Source of the DNA: Paenibacillus plantarum
GTDB taxonomy: Bacteria > Bacillota > Bacilli > Paenibacillales > NBRC-103111
Direction: 5' to 3'
NCBI RefSeq assembly: GCF_013141695.1
Contig: NZ_WHNY01000026.1
Span: forward strand, 372,001 to 436,000
Length of the DNA stretch: 64,000 bases
A program made the position numbers and the translations under genes. This document shows, in pieces, positions 27,787 to 36,087 of the stretch (its first letter is position 1; each line of letters opens with the position of its first letter). Below the pieces are notes generated by a model that had not been told where the DNA came from, did no database searches, and worked only from the letters and a program-made list of their open reading frames with translations.

Positions 27787-28779
27787 TTAGAACAAGCTGT
27801 TTTTGGTGACTTTTTTGGATAAGTAATTGCTTCCGAATACAAGAATAATAGCGATTACCGATTGTATTAAGTCGATTGCCGTCGCATAAGCGTACCGTCC
27901 TTGCGCTAAGCCCATCTTAAACGCATACGTTTGCAATATTTCCGAGCGTTCATTATTAATCGAATTACCGAGCAGGTACGATTGCTCAAAGTTGGAACCA
28001 ACAAGGCCTCCACCGAGCATGCTTCCAACTGCGAGAATAAGTACGACGATAATCGTGCCACGGATACCAGGCAGTGTGATATGCCAGATGCGGCGCAATC
28101 GACCAGCTCCATCCATTTCGGCCGCATCATACAGCGTAGGATCAAGACCGCTGATCGCTGCGAGGAAGATAATCGCCCACCAGCCCGCTTCTTTCCACAT
28201 GGCCGTCGTGACTGCTAGTCCCCAGAAATAATCCGGACTGGATAGGAAAGGAAGCGACTCCTTCACAATGCCTAAACCCTTTAATAAATCGTTTACAATA
28301 CCAGAGTTGGTCGACAAGAAGACAACGAGCAACCCGGAAACAACGATCCACGAAATAAAATGAGGAAAGTAGCTGACTGTCTGTGCGAATCGCTTAAAGA
28401 GCTGATGCCGCACTTCGTTAAACATAATGGCCAATAAAATCGGCATAGGGAAGGTAAAGACCAATTTCAAAAGACTAATAGCCAGCGTATTCGTTACAAT
28501 CTGCTTGAAATTGTAAGCGTGGACAAATTCATTGAAATATTTGAGCCCTACCCATTCACTAGTAAAGATCCCTTTAATACCTGTCGAGATTGAATAATTT
28601 TTAAATGCCATCAAAATGCCGAACATCGGCAAGTAATGGAAGACGAACACAAACAGCATTCCCGTTAAAACGAACAAATGAGCATATTTCTGTTGGACAA
28701 TTTCATGCCAGATGGATCGTTTCACTGCCGTGAGCTGCTTTGTCCGCTGTGATGTGCCTACCTTCGTTAGCTGCTCCAA
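27787..28779 (-). CDS. Carbohydrate ABC importer permease (LplB-like)
   Basis: This 330-residue permease is the first gene of the importer operon. It shows an N-terminal hydrophobic segment after WHEIVQQKYAHLFVLTG, about six membrane spans, and the EAA loop DPTLYDAAEMDGAGRLRRIW. The start is TTG 28779 with GGAGGAGTGAGG upstream; the ATG nearby is out of frame. A conserved promoter element shared with the sensor kinase gene lies 60-150 bases upstream. Together with the LplC-like subunit it forms the membrane channel for the imported oligosaccharide. Confidence 0.92.
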   Translation of the reverse strand: MEQLTKVGTSQRTKQLTAVKRSIWHEIVQQKYAHLFVLTGMLFVFVFHYLPMFGILMAFKNYSISTGIKGIFTSEWVGLKYFNEFVHAYNFKQIVTNTLAISLLKLVFTFPMPILLAIMFNEVRHQLFKRFAQTVSYFPHFISWIVVSGLLVVFLSTNSGIVNDLLKGLGIVKESLPFLSSPDYFWGLAVTTAMWKEAGWWAIIFLAAISGLDPTLYDAAEMDGAGRLRRIWHITLPGIRGTIIVVLILAVGSMLGGGLVGSNFEQSYLLGNSINNERSEILQTYAFKMGLAQGRYAYATAIDLIQSVIAIILVFGSNYLSKKVTKNSLF

Positions 28780-28840
28780 ACCATCCTCACTCCTCCCTCT
28801 CCCCCCGACTCAAGCTGCCGCTTGGAGAATATGACTTTAT

Positions 28841-28922
28841 TGTATAGTCGATAGTTTGACATGAATAGTGTTGAAAACTTAAATAACAGGGTTCATTTTT
28901 AAGGTATTTGTAAGCGTAATCA
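28841..28922 (-). promoter_or_regulatory. Conserved promoter/operator element of importer operon
   Basis: This segment matches 54463-54544 without gaps. Shared blocks on the minus strand are TGATTrCGCTTACA, CTTAAwAATG, TTAAGTTTT and CACTATTCAT, ending in CTATACAAT, a good -10. Position -35 reads ACTATT, which is poor, so an activator is expected. The AraC-type response regulator of the operon is the natural candidate. The right end also fits a cre site with one mismatch. Confidence 0.8.
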
Positions 28923-28925
28923 AAT

Positions 28926-28948
28926 TTCACAATTACCGAAATTGTGAA
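28926..28948. promoter_or_regulatory. 9-bp palindrome upstream of importer promoter
   Basis: TTCACAATT and AATTGTGAA face each other across five bases, just upstream of the conserved element. It is absent from the sensor-kinase copy. It could be an additional operator or a hairpin at the end of the transcript from the island. Confidence 0.45.
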
Positions 28949-29217
28949 GTGAATATTATTAATTTTTTTGCTTAATATTCAGAATTAGGACGCTTTCAAA
29001 AGTATGATATAGTTATATTTCTCCTATTATTGGTCAGAATTCTTTGCGTTTCTCTCAAGCTTACGTTAGAGGTTTTGCTCGCTAAATCTAAGCAACATTT
29101 CAATCTTTATTTCGAGTTTCGCGCGCGAAAAGAGCCGACCGTTTATAACCCGATCGCGCTCGTCAAGGCATATATTGCCGGCACTCTGAAACAGTACATC
29201 ACTACACGCAAGCTCGA

Positions 29218-30006
29218 TTACGTCATTGAACTGCTGGCACACACCTTCCATGGCGCTTCACCAGTCGCCCACAACGCCTCCAGCGACTGGTGATCTCGAA
29301 TTGTGTCCATGCAAGACCAAAAACCTTCATGCCGATAGGCCATCAGTTGACCGTCTCGCGCAATGAGATCGAGCACATCGCTTTCTAAGCTGTCCGCATC
29401 TCCCTCGATATAATCCAACACCTGCGGTTCTAGCACGAAAAACCCGCCATTGATCCATCGTTCCTCCTGATCCCGTTTCTCGTGGAAAACCTTAACTTGA
29501 TCTCCCTCGGTCAACATCGTGCCGAAACGTCCTGGGGGGCGCACTGTGGTTACGGTCGCAAGCTTACCGTGCGATCGGTGAAAGTCCAGTAGCGCCCTTA
29601 GGTTGATATCGCCGACTCCATCGCCGTAAGTCATCATGAATGTTTCGTTTCCAAGCCTAGGTCTCAACCTCCGCAACCGTCCGCCTGTCATCGTCCGCTC
29701 CCCAGTATCGGTCAAATGTACAATCCATTCTTCGCTGCCGTTACCAGACTTACTAACCGCACCTGTACGCATATCAATGGTCAAATCACTCGTATAATGT
29801 GGATAATGCAGCATATAATGCTTGATCATCTCACCTCTATAGCCAAGTGCGAGCTCGAATTCACCGAAGCCCTGAGAGCCGTACAGTTTCATAATATGAA
29901 CCAGTATCGGCAGTCCTCCGATCTCAACAAGAGGCTTTGGCTTCACGTGCGTTTCTTCAGCCAGCCTTGTACCGAGCCCACCGCACAAAATGACCACCTT
30001 TGTCAT
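29218..30006 (-). CDS. rfbF: Glucose-1-phosphate cytidylyltransferase (RfbF-like)
   Basis: This 262-residue nucleotidyltransferase has the RfbF signature at its start (KVVILCGGLGTRLAEET, then KPKPLVEIGGLPIL), with MMTYGDGVGDINLRALLDFH and FWSCMDTIRDHQSLEALW. The family makes CDP-glucose from CTP and glucose-1-phosphate. Start ATG 30006 has AGGGGA before it. It is the last gene of the biosynthetic island. Its usual partner, CDP-glucose 4,6-dehydratase, is not in the window. The C terminus reads APWKVCASSSMT instead of the usual APWKVW end, so the 3' end may have been altered by a junction. Confidence 0.88.
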   Translation of the reverse strand: MTKVVILCGGLGTRLAEETHVKPKPLVEIGGLPILVHIMKLYGSQGFGEFELALGYRGEMIKHYMLHYPHYTSDLTIDMRTGAVSKSGNGSEEWIVHLTDTGERTMTGGRLRRLRPRLGNETFMMTYGDGVGDINLRALLDFHRSHGKLATVTTVRPPGRFGTMLTEGDQVKVFHEKRDQEERWINGGFFVLEPQVLDYIEGDADSLESDVLDLIARDGQLMAYRHEGFWSCMDTIRDHQSLEALWATGEAPWKVCASSSMT

Positions 30007-30046
30007 CGTCGTTTCCCCTGCTTTCATATGTTGAATAGAACTAGCG

Positions 30047-30859
30047 CTAGCTGTTTACGCTGGTATAGCTTCTGATTGCGCGCTTCCAAAGCAATCGGCA
30101 TAGAACTAAAAACAGTACCGGAGCAATGAAACCCCAAATCATCATATAATTCGGCAGCCTTCCCATTACATAGAAAGGAGACAAATTGGTGATGAGAAAT
30201 ACCGGAAGCAGAAAGCTTCCGACAAACTGGAGACTTTTACTGTATATGGTCATTGGCATATAGTTCATGTCCCATAAAAGAGCAGACGCATCATTAATTC
30301 CTTTCGACTGTACCGTCCAGAATGATAACAGCGACGGTAATAATAATAATGCGTAATTAAGTATGACCCCACAGATCGTAAACATCACATACATCAAGAC
30401 ATTATCTATCGTCACAGGCATTTCCAATCGCCGCCAAGCAATCACGATAATGATGATTCCCGCAATGATATTCGTCGATGACAACCCAAAATTTAATTTA
30501 GTCAACGTCGAAATAAACTGGAGGGACACCGGCTTGGTGATCATCATATCCAAAGTACCATTTCGAATGTGTCCGGGGAGCCGGGCGAAATTAATATAAA
30601 AGAACAAACAATAAATACCTGTCATAAATGTAAATGACCCCACACACAGTAGAATGCCGTCAGGTGTCAAGCCATTAACCGTTACCCCTGCGCGATAGAC
30701 AACTAGCACATAAAGCAGTTTGATACATAAATAACCAACTTCAATAGACGCCCCAAAAATAAAATTCACACGGTATTCCATTTCAGACATGAAACTGTTC
30801 TTGCAAAAAAGCCAGTAAATATACAAGTAGCGTTTCGTCTGCTTCAACAATTCGCTCAT
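30047..30859 (-). CDS. ABC-2 type export permease (DUF990 family), subunit 2
   Basis: This 270-residue membrane protein has about six hydrophobic segments, starting after FCKNSFMSEMEYRVNFIFG. It contains the family phrase LPGHIRNGTLDMMITKPVSL. It matches the DUF990-type permeases that occur as pairs beside a NatA-like ATPase. ATG 30859 has AATAGGAGGAAACACAG upstream. With the next upstream permease and the ATPase it forms a complete ABC exporter at the end of the biosynthetic island, and probably exports the island's product or gives resistance to it. Confidence 0.88.
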   Translation of the reverse strand: MSELLKQTKRYLYIYWLFCKNSFMSEMEYRVNFIFGASIEVGYLCIKLLYVLVVYRAGVTVNGLTPDGILLCVGSFTFMTGIYCLFFYINFARLPGHIRNGTLDMMITKPVSLQFISTLTKLNFGLSSTNIIAGIIIIVIAWRRLEMPVTIDNVLMYVMFTICGVILNYALLLLPSLLSFWTVQSKGINDASALLWDMNYMPMTIYSKSLQFVGSFLLPVFLITNLSPFYVMGRLPNYMMIWGFIAPVLFLVLCRLLWKRAIRSYTSVNS

Positions 30860-30875
30860 CTGTGTTTCCTCCTAT

Positions 30876-31691
30876 TTAGCCTCCAACCGCTTCATATCTG
30901 CGCATCCCTGCTTGCCACAACAGTTTCGAAACGAACAGGAATACAACTAGCCAGATCAGTTGGATGCTCATTCCAGACATGATACTAACACCACTTACTT
31001 TGCCGCTTAAGATATTGACAGGGAAGTATATGACATATTGAAACGGGAGCCATTGAAGCACCCGCTGTACTGGCGCATTAAAAATATCAATCGGAAACAT
31101 ACTTCCACTAGCTATGCCTGCAAGTAAAGTAAAGGTAGCAAAAATCCCCCATGCCTCGATAACCCAAAAACTAATTGCGCTGATGCAATAATAGATCGAG
31201 AAGTTTAATAGTAATGATAGCGGAATCACGATGAGAAAGCCGATAACCGCCTGCCACATGAGTTGAAAGTCAAGCGTGACATGCAAAATAGCAATTACAA
31301 TTGCATTAATCACAACCAATACCGCAATCCGAATACTTTTGTCGCCAAGAAATTTGAACACACGAAAGTAAAAATAAGAGATCGGTTGCACTATGAACTT
31401 GTTCAAACTACCTTCTTTCACATCCGTGGAAATCTCGCGCTCGAACCCTGCAGCTACAACTGTAGAAGTGAGAATCGCTAGAATGGAATAGGCAATCATC
31501 TGAGAATAGGTATAATCAAATACAGTAGTGGATGACGAATTGCGGAAAATAGATGTCCACAGATAACATTGGATGACAATCGGCAGCGCGCCGCTAAACA
31601 GCCGAATAAAGAAATCAACACGATACTCCATTGCGCTGAGCGCACCCATTTTAAAACATTTAGCGTACGTTTTCCATGGAAGCGGAAGCAT
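30876..31691 (-). CDS. ABC-2 type export permease (DUF990 family), subunit 1
   Basis: This 271-residue membrane protein is related to the following permease, with about six hydrophobic segments. It begins CFKMGALSAMEYRVDFFIRL and contains FEREISTDVKEGSLNKFIVQ in the coupling region. The start ATG 31691 lies 32 bases inside the end of the ATPase gene and is supported by GAGGAG seven bases upstream, so the genes are coupled. Two such permeases plus one ATPase make the usual DUF990 exporter. Confidence 0.88.
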   Translation of the reverse strand: MLPLPWKTYAKCFKMGALSAMEYRVDFFIRLFSGALPIVIQCYLWTSIFRNSSSTTVFDYTYSQMIAYSILAILTSTVVAAGFEREISTDVKEGSLNKFIVQPISYFYFRVFKFLGDKSIRIAVLVVINAIVIAILHVTLDFQLMWQAVIGFLIVIPLSLLLNFSIYYCISAISFWVIEAWGIFATFTLLAGIASGSMFPIDIFNAPVQRVLQWLPFQYVIYFPVNILSGKVSGVSIMSGMSIQLIWLVVFLFVSKLLWQAGMRRYEAVGG

Positions 31692-32700
31692 CGGTGTTAA
31701 CTCCTCTCTCGTACAGACGCGCTATGCCTTCTTCAATTGGAATATCCTCTATGGTCAGATCCACTACTGGGAAATTCGCTAACAAAGACTGTGCACATGA
31801 CTTAAATTGCGAACGGTCCACCTCAATATGGACATAAATACCATCATAGGACTGAATTTTTCCATAGGCTCGGAAGCGGCCCACTTCCACTGGCTCCTCT
31901 AATTGCAGCTTGATCACTTTGCGGTCTCCGAGCGTGTCATTCACCCTGGCAAGATCCCCATCGTAGACAACACTACCGTTGTTGATCACGATCGTACGCT
32001 TGCACAAAAACTGAATATCCTCCATATAGTGGCTTGTCAAAATAATGGTTGTGCGTTTCGTCTGATTATACTGTTTCAAAAATTCTCGAATTTTGCGCTG
32101 AGAGATGATGTCCAGACCAATCGTCGGCTCATCGAGAAACAATACTTTCGGATTATGGAGAAGTGCTGCAATAAGCTCCATTTTCATCCGCTCACCAAGC
32201 GACAACCTCCGAACCTGTACATTCAACAAGTCGCGCACGTCTAGCAGCTCCGTTAGATCTCCTAGTGTCCGCATATATTGATTATCCTCCACCTCATAAA
32301 TGGCTTTATTGAGATGGAAGGACTCACTGGCTGGCAAATCCCACCACAGCTGATTTTTTTGGCCCATAACGATTGAGAATTGACGTTTAAAAGCTTTTTG
32401 ACGCTTCCATGGGTTGTACCCAAGCACGCTTGCTTCCCCTGCGCTCGGATATAAAATACCGGAAAGCATCTTCAATGTGGTTGTCTTACCAGCCCCATTA
32501 GGACCAAGAAAACCTACAATTTCCCCTTCTTCAATTTCGAAGGAAACCTTGTTAACTGCTTCCTTATACAGCTTTTTGCGTGCATACAAGTTGGTTAAAG
32601 AGTGGCGAAGACCCACTTCTTTTTTGTAGTATTCAAATGTCTTGCTCAAGTCCTTTACGACAATGGCTGGCACGTGTGTCATCTCCTTCAAAGAAGCCAT
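31660..32700 (-). CDS. ABC transporter ATPase of the DUF990 exporter
   Basis: This 346-residue NatA-like ATPase has all motifs: Walker A in GFLGPNGAGKTTTLKML, Q-loop near MGQKNQLWWDLP, signature VRRLSLGERMKMELIAALLH, Walker B with VLFLDEPTIGLD, and H-loop in IILTSHYMED. The C-terminal regulatory extension after residue 240 is typical of ATPases paired with DUF990 permeases. ATG 32700 has no clear ribosome site; a GTG at 32673 with AAGGAG nine bases upstream may be the true start. It follows the Gfo/Idh gene by 17 bases. Confidence 0.93.
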   Translation of the reverse strand: MASLKEMTHVPAIVVKDLSKTFEYYKKEVGLRHSLTNLYARKKLYKEAVNKVSFEIEEGEIVGFLGPNGAGKTTTLKMLSGILYPSAGEASVLGYNPWKRQKAFKRQFSIVMGQKNQLWWDLPASESFHLNKAIYEVEDNQYMRTLGDLTELLDVRDLLNVQVRRLSLGERMKMELIAALLHNPKVLFLDEPTIGLDIISQRKIREFLKQYNQTKRTTIILTSHYMEDIQFLCKRTIVINNGSVVYDGDLARVNDTLGDRKVIKLQLEEPVEVGRFRAYGKIQSYDGIYVHIEVDRSQFKSCAQSLLANFPVVDLTIEDIPIEEGIARLYERGVNTDASASMENVR

Positions 32701-32717
32701 TTCTATCTATGAATCTG

Positions 32718-33734
32718 TCATGCCCTTCGGCTAATGTCTTGCAAAGCCGATTGGTAAATGGTATCAGCGATTACGATGCGCTCCTTCACTTGGTTGAACG
32801 GTTCGCTTGGTTTTCCCTGTCTCAGCGCATCGCGAATAGCTCTTAATTGATTCGTGTAGTAGTTCATCGGATCGAACTCTATGTGTTCACGATGTCCGCC
32901 ATCTAACCACTCGATCGTTAGGCGGATCTTGTAGTGTCCGACATTGGCACGGAAGAAATCGCCCAAAGTAACCGTCGCTTGTTCGAAGTGGCAAACATGC
33001 TTGGACTTGTATGGCATTTCAAATGAACCTATGAAGGTCGATTTCAGGCCATCGGGGAATGCAGCCTTCGCATGAAAAGTCCAATCGCATCCATTCGGAC
33101 CTGCGAAATCGGACTGGCCGGAGAACCGGCCGCCTTCCAACCCGTGGATGGCCTGAATGAATTGAAGCCAATAACAGCCAAGATCACGAAATACACCGCC
33201 ACCTTTGGTAGGATTGCTTCGATAATTTCCACGGAAATTGTCCTTAGGGGTAAAGCTAATCCTCGTCTCCGTCTTTAACAACCGCCCGTATCGGCCGTCT
33301 TCGATCATGGATCGAAGTGTGTGCTGCCAAGGATGATGCTGCACCATCAGCCCTTCCCATATTTGTACATCTGCCTCTTCAGCCGCCCGTTCGATCCTCT
33401 CCCATTCGGTCAAATTTGAACAAATCGGCTTCTCAACCAACACCGCTTTGCCCGCTTTGGCAGCACGAACAGTCCATTCCTCATGCAGTTCATTGCTTAG
33501 CGCGATATAAACAAGATGGACCTCGGGATCATGGACTAATTGCTCGAAATTGTCGTAGACTTTCGCAATACCGTACTCCTCGGCGAGTGCCTTAGCCTTA
33601 GACACCGTCCGATTCGCCAGCCCTCCGATTCGAACCCCCTCAACCTCGCGTGCTGGTTGAAGCAGGGCACGTGGCAGAATTGCCGGACATCCTAAAGAAG
33701 CTACAACGATCTCCTTATGGTTGAAGATACTCAT
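32718..33734 (-). CDS. Gfo/Idh/MocA-family oxidoreductase of the biosynthetic island
   Basis: This 338-residue NAD(P)-dependent dehydrogenase has a Rossmann start (IVVASLGCPAILPRALL), the binding segment LVYIALSNELHEEW, and the signature AVLVEKPICSNLTEWE with the catalytic-site lysine. The first motif lacks the classical GxGxxG: it reads LGCPAILPRA. ATG 33734 overlaps the stop of the radical SAM gene as ATGA. Such enzymes oxidise or reduce sugar hydroxyls or keto groups, often on nucleotide sugars or glycosides. In this island it may tailor a sugar or cyclitol unit. It is only distantly similar to the Gfo/Idh protein at 3174-4274. Confidence 0.85.
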   Translation of the reverse strand: MSIFNHKEIVVASLGCPAILPRALLQPAREVEGVRIGGLANRTVSKAKALAEEYGIAKVYDNFEQLVHDPEVHLVYIALSNELHEEWTVRAAKAGKAVLVEKPICSNLTEWERIERAAEEADVQIWEGLMVQHHPWQHTLRSMIEDGRYGRLLKTETRISFTPKDNFRGNYRSNPTKGGGVFRDLGCYWLQFIQAIHGLEGGRFSGQSDFAGPNGCDWTFHAKAAFPDGLKSTFIGSFEMPYKSKHVCHFEQATVTLGDFFRANVGHYKIRLTIEWLDGGHREHIEFDPMNYYTNQLRAIRDALRQGKPSEPFNQVKERIVIADTIYQSALQDISRRA

Positions 33735-34918
33735 ATATGCTTCAGATTTGCAGAGCTCGTCAAGTAGAGCACACTGCATTTGGAGCAGGCTGGCGTCAGT
33801 TCCGTATTTATTTTTCCACGTATCCGGTCGTACTGGTCAGAATGCCATAGCTCACGCAAGCCGCTATTATTTAAATTGCCCACGGTGAATTCCGAGAAAA
33901 ATTTGCACGCAGAGGCACTACCATCCGGCAGGACATCCACTCGCGTAGACAATGCTAGACACTTATCGGCACAGCGCACATTCATAACCTGTCCGCGAAC
34001 GAAACTTTCAATTTCATCGGGCTCAAGTCCTGGTTGAAATCGAATGCGCGTTGTCCAGCTGCGGCTTTTAATCAGTTTTAAATCTTCAAGTAAGGCAGGG
34101 ACATTGTTGGGGTTAATTTGATATTTAAATCCATGCCAGTTGCATTTCCGATCGCTGATATCCGTTAACCAATTGAAGTTTGCATTGAAATACTGATCCA
34201 TCTCCTGAGAAGCCTCATCCGAAATAAACCAGGGGAAGCAAAGCAGAACGAAATCAATTCCGCTTTCTTCAAAGAAGGCCATCAATTCCGGTAATCGACC
34301 AATCATATAATCGTGAATGACGCAGTGAACGGAAATACCGCCTTTAAAGACGCCTTGCTCCCGAAGCTCGGTCAGCTTCTGGATCTGCTCCATGGTTTTG
34401 CCAAACGAACCTTTGCCCCTGATTAGGTCATGTTCCCTCTCAAACCCTTCAATCGCGAACAACAGCTCCAAATCCTTACCTAGAGCGAGAAGACCATCCA
34501 TATGTTTGTCAATCAGCAAGCCATTTGTGCAAATAAGGGTTTCCCTGCGATCGGCAGCCACTAAGGCTAATATTTCACTAAACTTGCGATGGAACATTGG
34601 CTCTCCGCCCCATAAGTAAAGCCTCGATTTCGCATCTCTCGTCTCATCCAGAATATTCTTGATGATCTGTACATCGATATCCAAATTTTGCTGTTCATCA
34701 TCCATATCATGATGATAGCCGGTTTCGCTCCATTGATAGCAATGCTTACAGCGCAGATTGCAACGATTCGTTATCTTGATACCGATAGATTCGGGCATAT
34801 CCGTTTTGTATAAACTGTCCATCTCCCTGCCTTTGCGCGCCACGACAACGTTGCGAACGGTACGCTTCAAAGAATCAAACAATTCTTTATCCACTTTCAA
34901 TTTGCTGGTCGGTTGCAT
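33731..34918 (-). CDS. Radical SAM/SPASM enzyme (2)
   Basis: This 395-residue radical SAM protein has the cluster motif NRCNLRCKHCYQWSE (C53, C57, C60), SAM-binding GGEPMF, and a C-terminal SPASM-type domain with cysteines in VRCADKCLALST, SASACKFFSEFTVGNL and PACSKCSVLY, enough for auxiliary clusters. ATG 34918 is chosen because AGAGGGGATTTC precedes it. It follows another radical SAM gene by 33 bases. SPASM enzymes modify peptides, carrier-bound amino acids or sugars (BtrN in butirosin dehydrogenates a cyclitol amine). No short precursor peptide gene was seen here, so a carrier-bound or sugar substrate is more likely. Confidence 0.88.
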   Translation of the reverse strand: MQPTSKLKVDKELFDSLKRTVRNVVVARKGREMDSLYKTDMPESIGIKITNRCNLRCKHCYQWSETGYHHDMDDEQQNLDIDVQIIKNILDETRDAKSRLYLWGGEPMFHRKFSEILALVAADRRETLICTNGLLIDKHMDGLLALGKDLELLFAIEGFEREHDLIRGKGSFGKTMEQIQKLTELREQGVFKGGISVHCVIHDYMIGRLPELMAFFEESGIDFVLLCFPWFISDEASQEMDQYFNANFNWLTDISDRKCNWHGFKYQINPNNVPALLEDLKLIKSRSWTTRIRFQPGLEPDEIESFVRGQVMNVRCADKCLALSTRVDVLPDGSASACKFFSEFTVGNLNNSGLRELWHSDQYDRIRGKINTELTPACSKCSVLYLTSSANLKHI

Positions 34919-34951
34919 GAAATCCCCTCTTTCCATGGAATCGTTTACACC

Positions 34952-36067
34952 TTACTTTGGCTTTTCGTTGTAGAACAAACAACACCCCTGACAGATCGGA
35001 AGCAATTCCTTCTTTAAATGATTACGGTATTTGCTATAACGCGGACCATTCCAAATATCCAGTAAAGGCGTCTCGTTCACATTGCCGAGTGTCAAATCAT
35101 AAAAAGCGTGACATGACGTCACATTGCCGAGCGCATTCACCTCCGTACTGATCCATGGAAAGACACACCGTTTCTTTACCTTCGACATCTCGTGCCAATT
35201 GGCAGTGAAATACTTGCGAATATCTTCAACTGTATTGAATTTTGGATACAAATTCACGAAGATTCCCCTACGATCACACTCTTCCTTGACAGCTTGCACT
35301 TGATTGAAAATCCCTTCAAAGTCCATATCCGCAAATTTACTGATATCTTGTACAAACCCTCGGGCAATCGGAGCGCCTTTGACATCGAATTTCTCTTCCA
35401 GCAGCTTCACATATTGGTTATGATTCTCCTCGGTTAGGTACGATTGCATTTCAATACTGATACAATCAAGCTTAGATAAGTCAATGCTTTCAAAAAACAT
35501 ACGGGCAATCTGCTTATGGTTAGAAGGCGTCACAACCATATTGAGGCCAATTTCCATATTGGATTCGGGTCTTGCCTCTCTGGCGTCATACAGCTTTTCT
35601 ATACCTCGTTTCGCTTTCGCAAAAACGCCCTTTCCTCGCTGCTCATCATTGAATTCCTCCGGTCCATCCAGCGAAACCCAGATGCGGTCAACATTGTACT
35701 TTACAAGCATTTCCGCTTTGCTCGCTAGCAGGGTCCCGTTTGTCGGCATTTGCACAGTACTTCCATAATGGGTAATCAACGCCAACAACTCTTCGAGGTG
35801 CGGATACATCAGTGGCTCACCACCGTATAGATCATAAAATGGCTTTGCGTGACTGCACGATTCGACAATCTGCTTAACGACGTTTATATCCAACTTAGAC
35901 AAAATCGCCTTCTCGTTGTACGCACCGCTTTCTCCCCATTCATAGCACATTCTACAACGCAGATTACAGCTCTCCAGCAGTTGCAGGAATATCCAACGCG
36001 GGGCGGAGTTTCCAAAAGTCGGTTTAGGTGATTCTGCCTCCATTTTTGCTTCGCTCATTCTCATCAC
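34952..36067 (-). CDS. Radical SAM/SPASM enzyme (1)
   Basis: This 371-residue radical SAM protein has the cluster motif ESCNLRCRMCYEWGE (C34, C38, C41), YGGEPLMYP, and a SPASM-like C-terminal part with cysteines in KRCVFPWIST, NVTSCHAFYDLTLGN and PICQGCCLFYN. It shares domain layout with the next gene but not close identity. AGGGAG precedes the start; ATG codons at 36067 to 36058 are alternatives. It sits between an ATP-grasp ligase plus carrier protein and the second radical SAM enzyme. The pair may act in sequence on one carrier-bound or sugar intermediate. Confidence 0.88.
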   Translation of the reverse strand: MMRMSEAKMEAESPKPTFGNSAPRWIFLQLLESCNLRCRMCYEWGESGAYNEKAILSKLDINVVKQIVESCSHAKPFYDLYGGEPLMYPHLEELLALITHYGSTVQMPTNGTLLASKAEMLVKYNVDRIWVSLDGPEEFNDEQRGKGVFAKAKRGIEKLYDAREARPESNMEIGLNMVVTPSNHKQIARMFFESIDLSKLDCISIEMQSYLTEENHNQYVKLLEEKFDVKGAPIARGFVQDISKFADMDFEGIFNQVQAVKEECDRRGIFVNLYPKFNTVEDIRKYFTANWHEMSKVKKRCVFPWISTEVNALGNVTSCHAFYDLTLGNVNETPLLDIWNGPRYSKYRNHLKKELLPICQGCCLFYNEKPK

Positions 36068-36087
36068 TCCCTATGTAAATGCCAGAT

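Larger units (their letters stand above)
28780..29217. other. Noncoding region between importer operon and cytidylyltransferase
   Basis: These 438 bases hold the shared promoter element (28841-28922), a cre-like site (28909-28922) and a palindrome (28926-28948), all close to the importer gene. Between 28950 and 29040 it is very AT-rich, with no clear terminator for the biosynthetic island. From 29040 to 29217 GC content rises and a plus-strand frame continues into the end of the cytidylyltransferase gene. Its translation (PIALVKAYIAGTLKQ, LDYVIELLAHTF) is vaguely transposase-like, possibly a remnant. Confidence 0.5.

Noticed and set aside
29030..29293. Plus-strand frame listed as a transposase gene
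   Set aside because: Only vague similarity, no ribosome site, no inverted repeats found at its ends and it overlaps the cytidylyltransferase. Kept only as a possible remnant.
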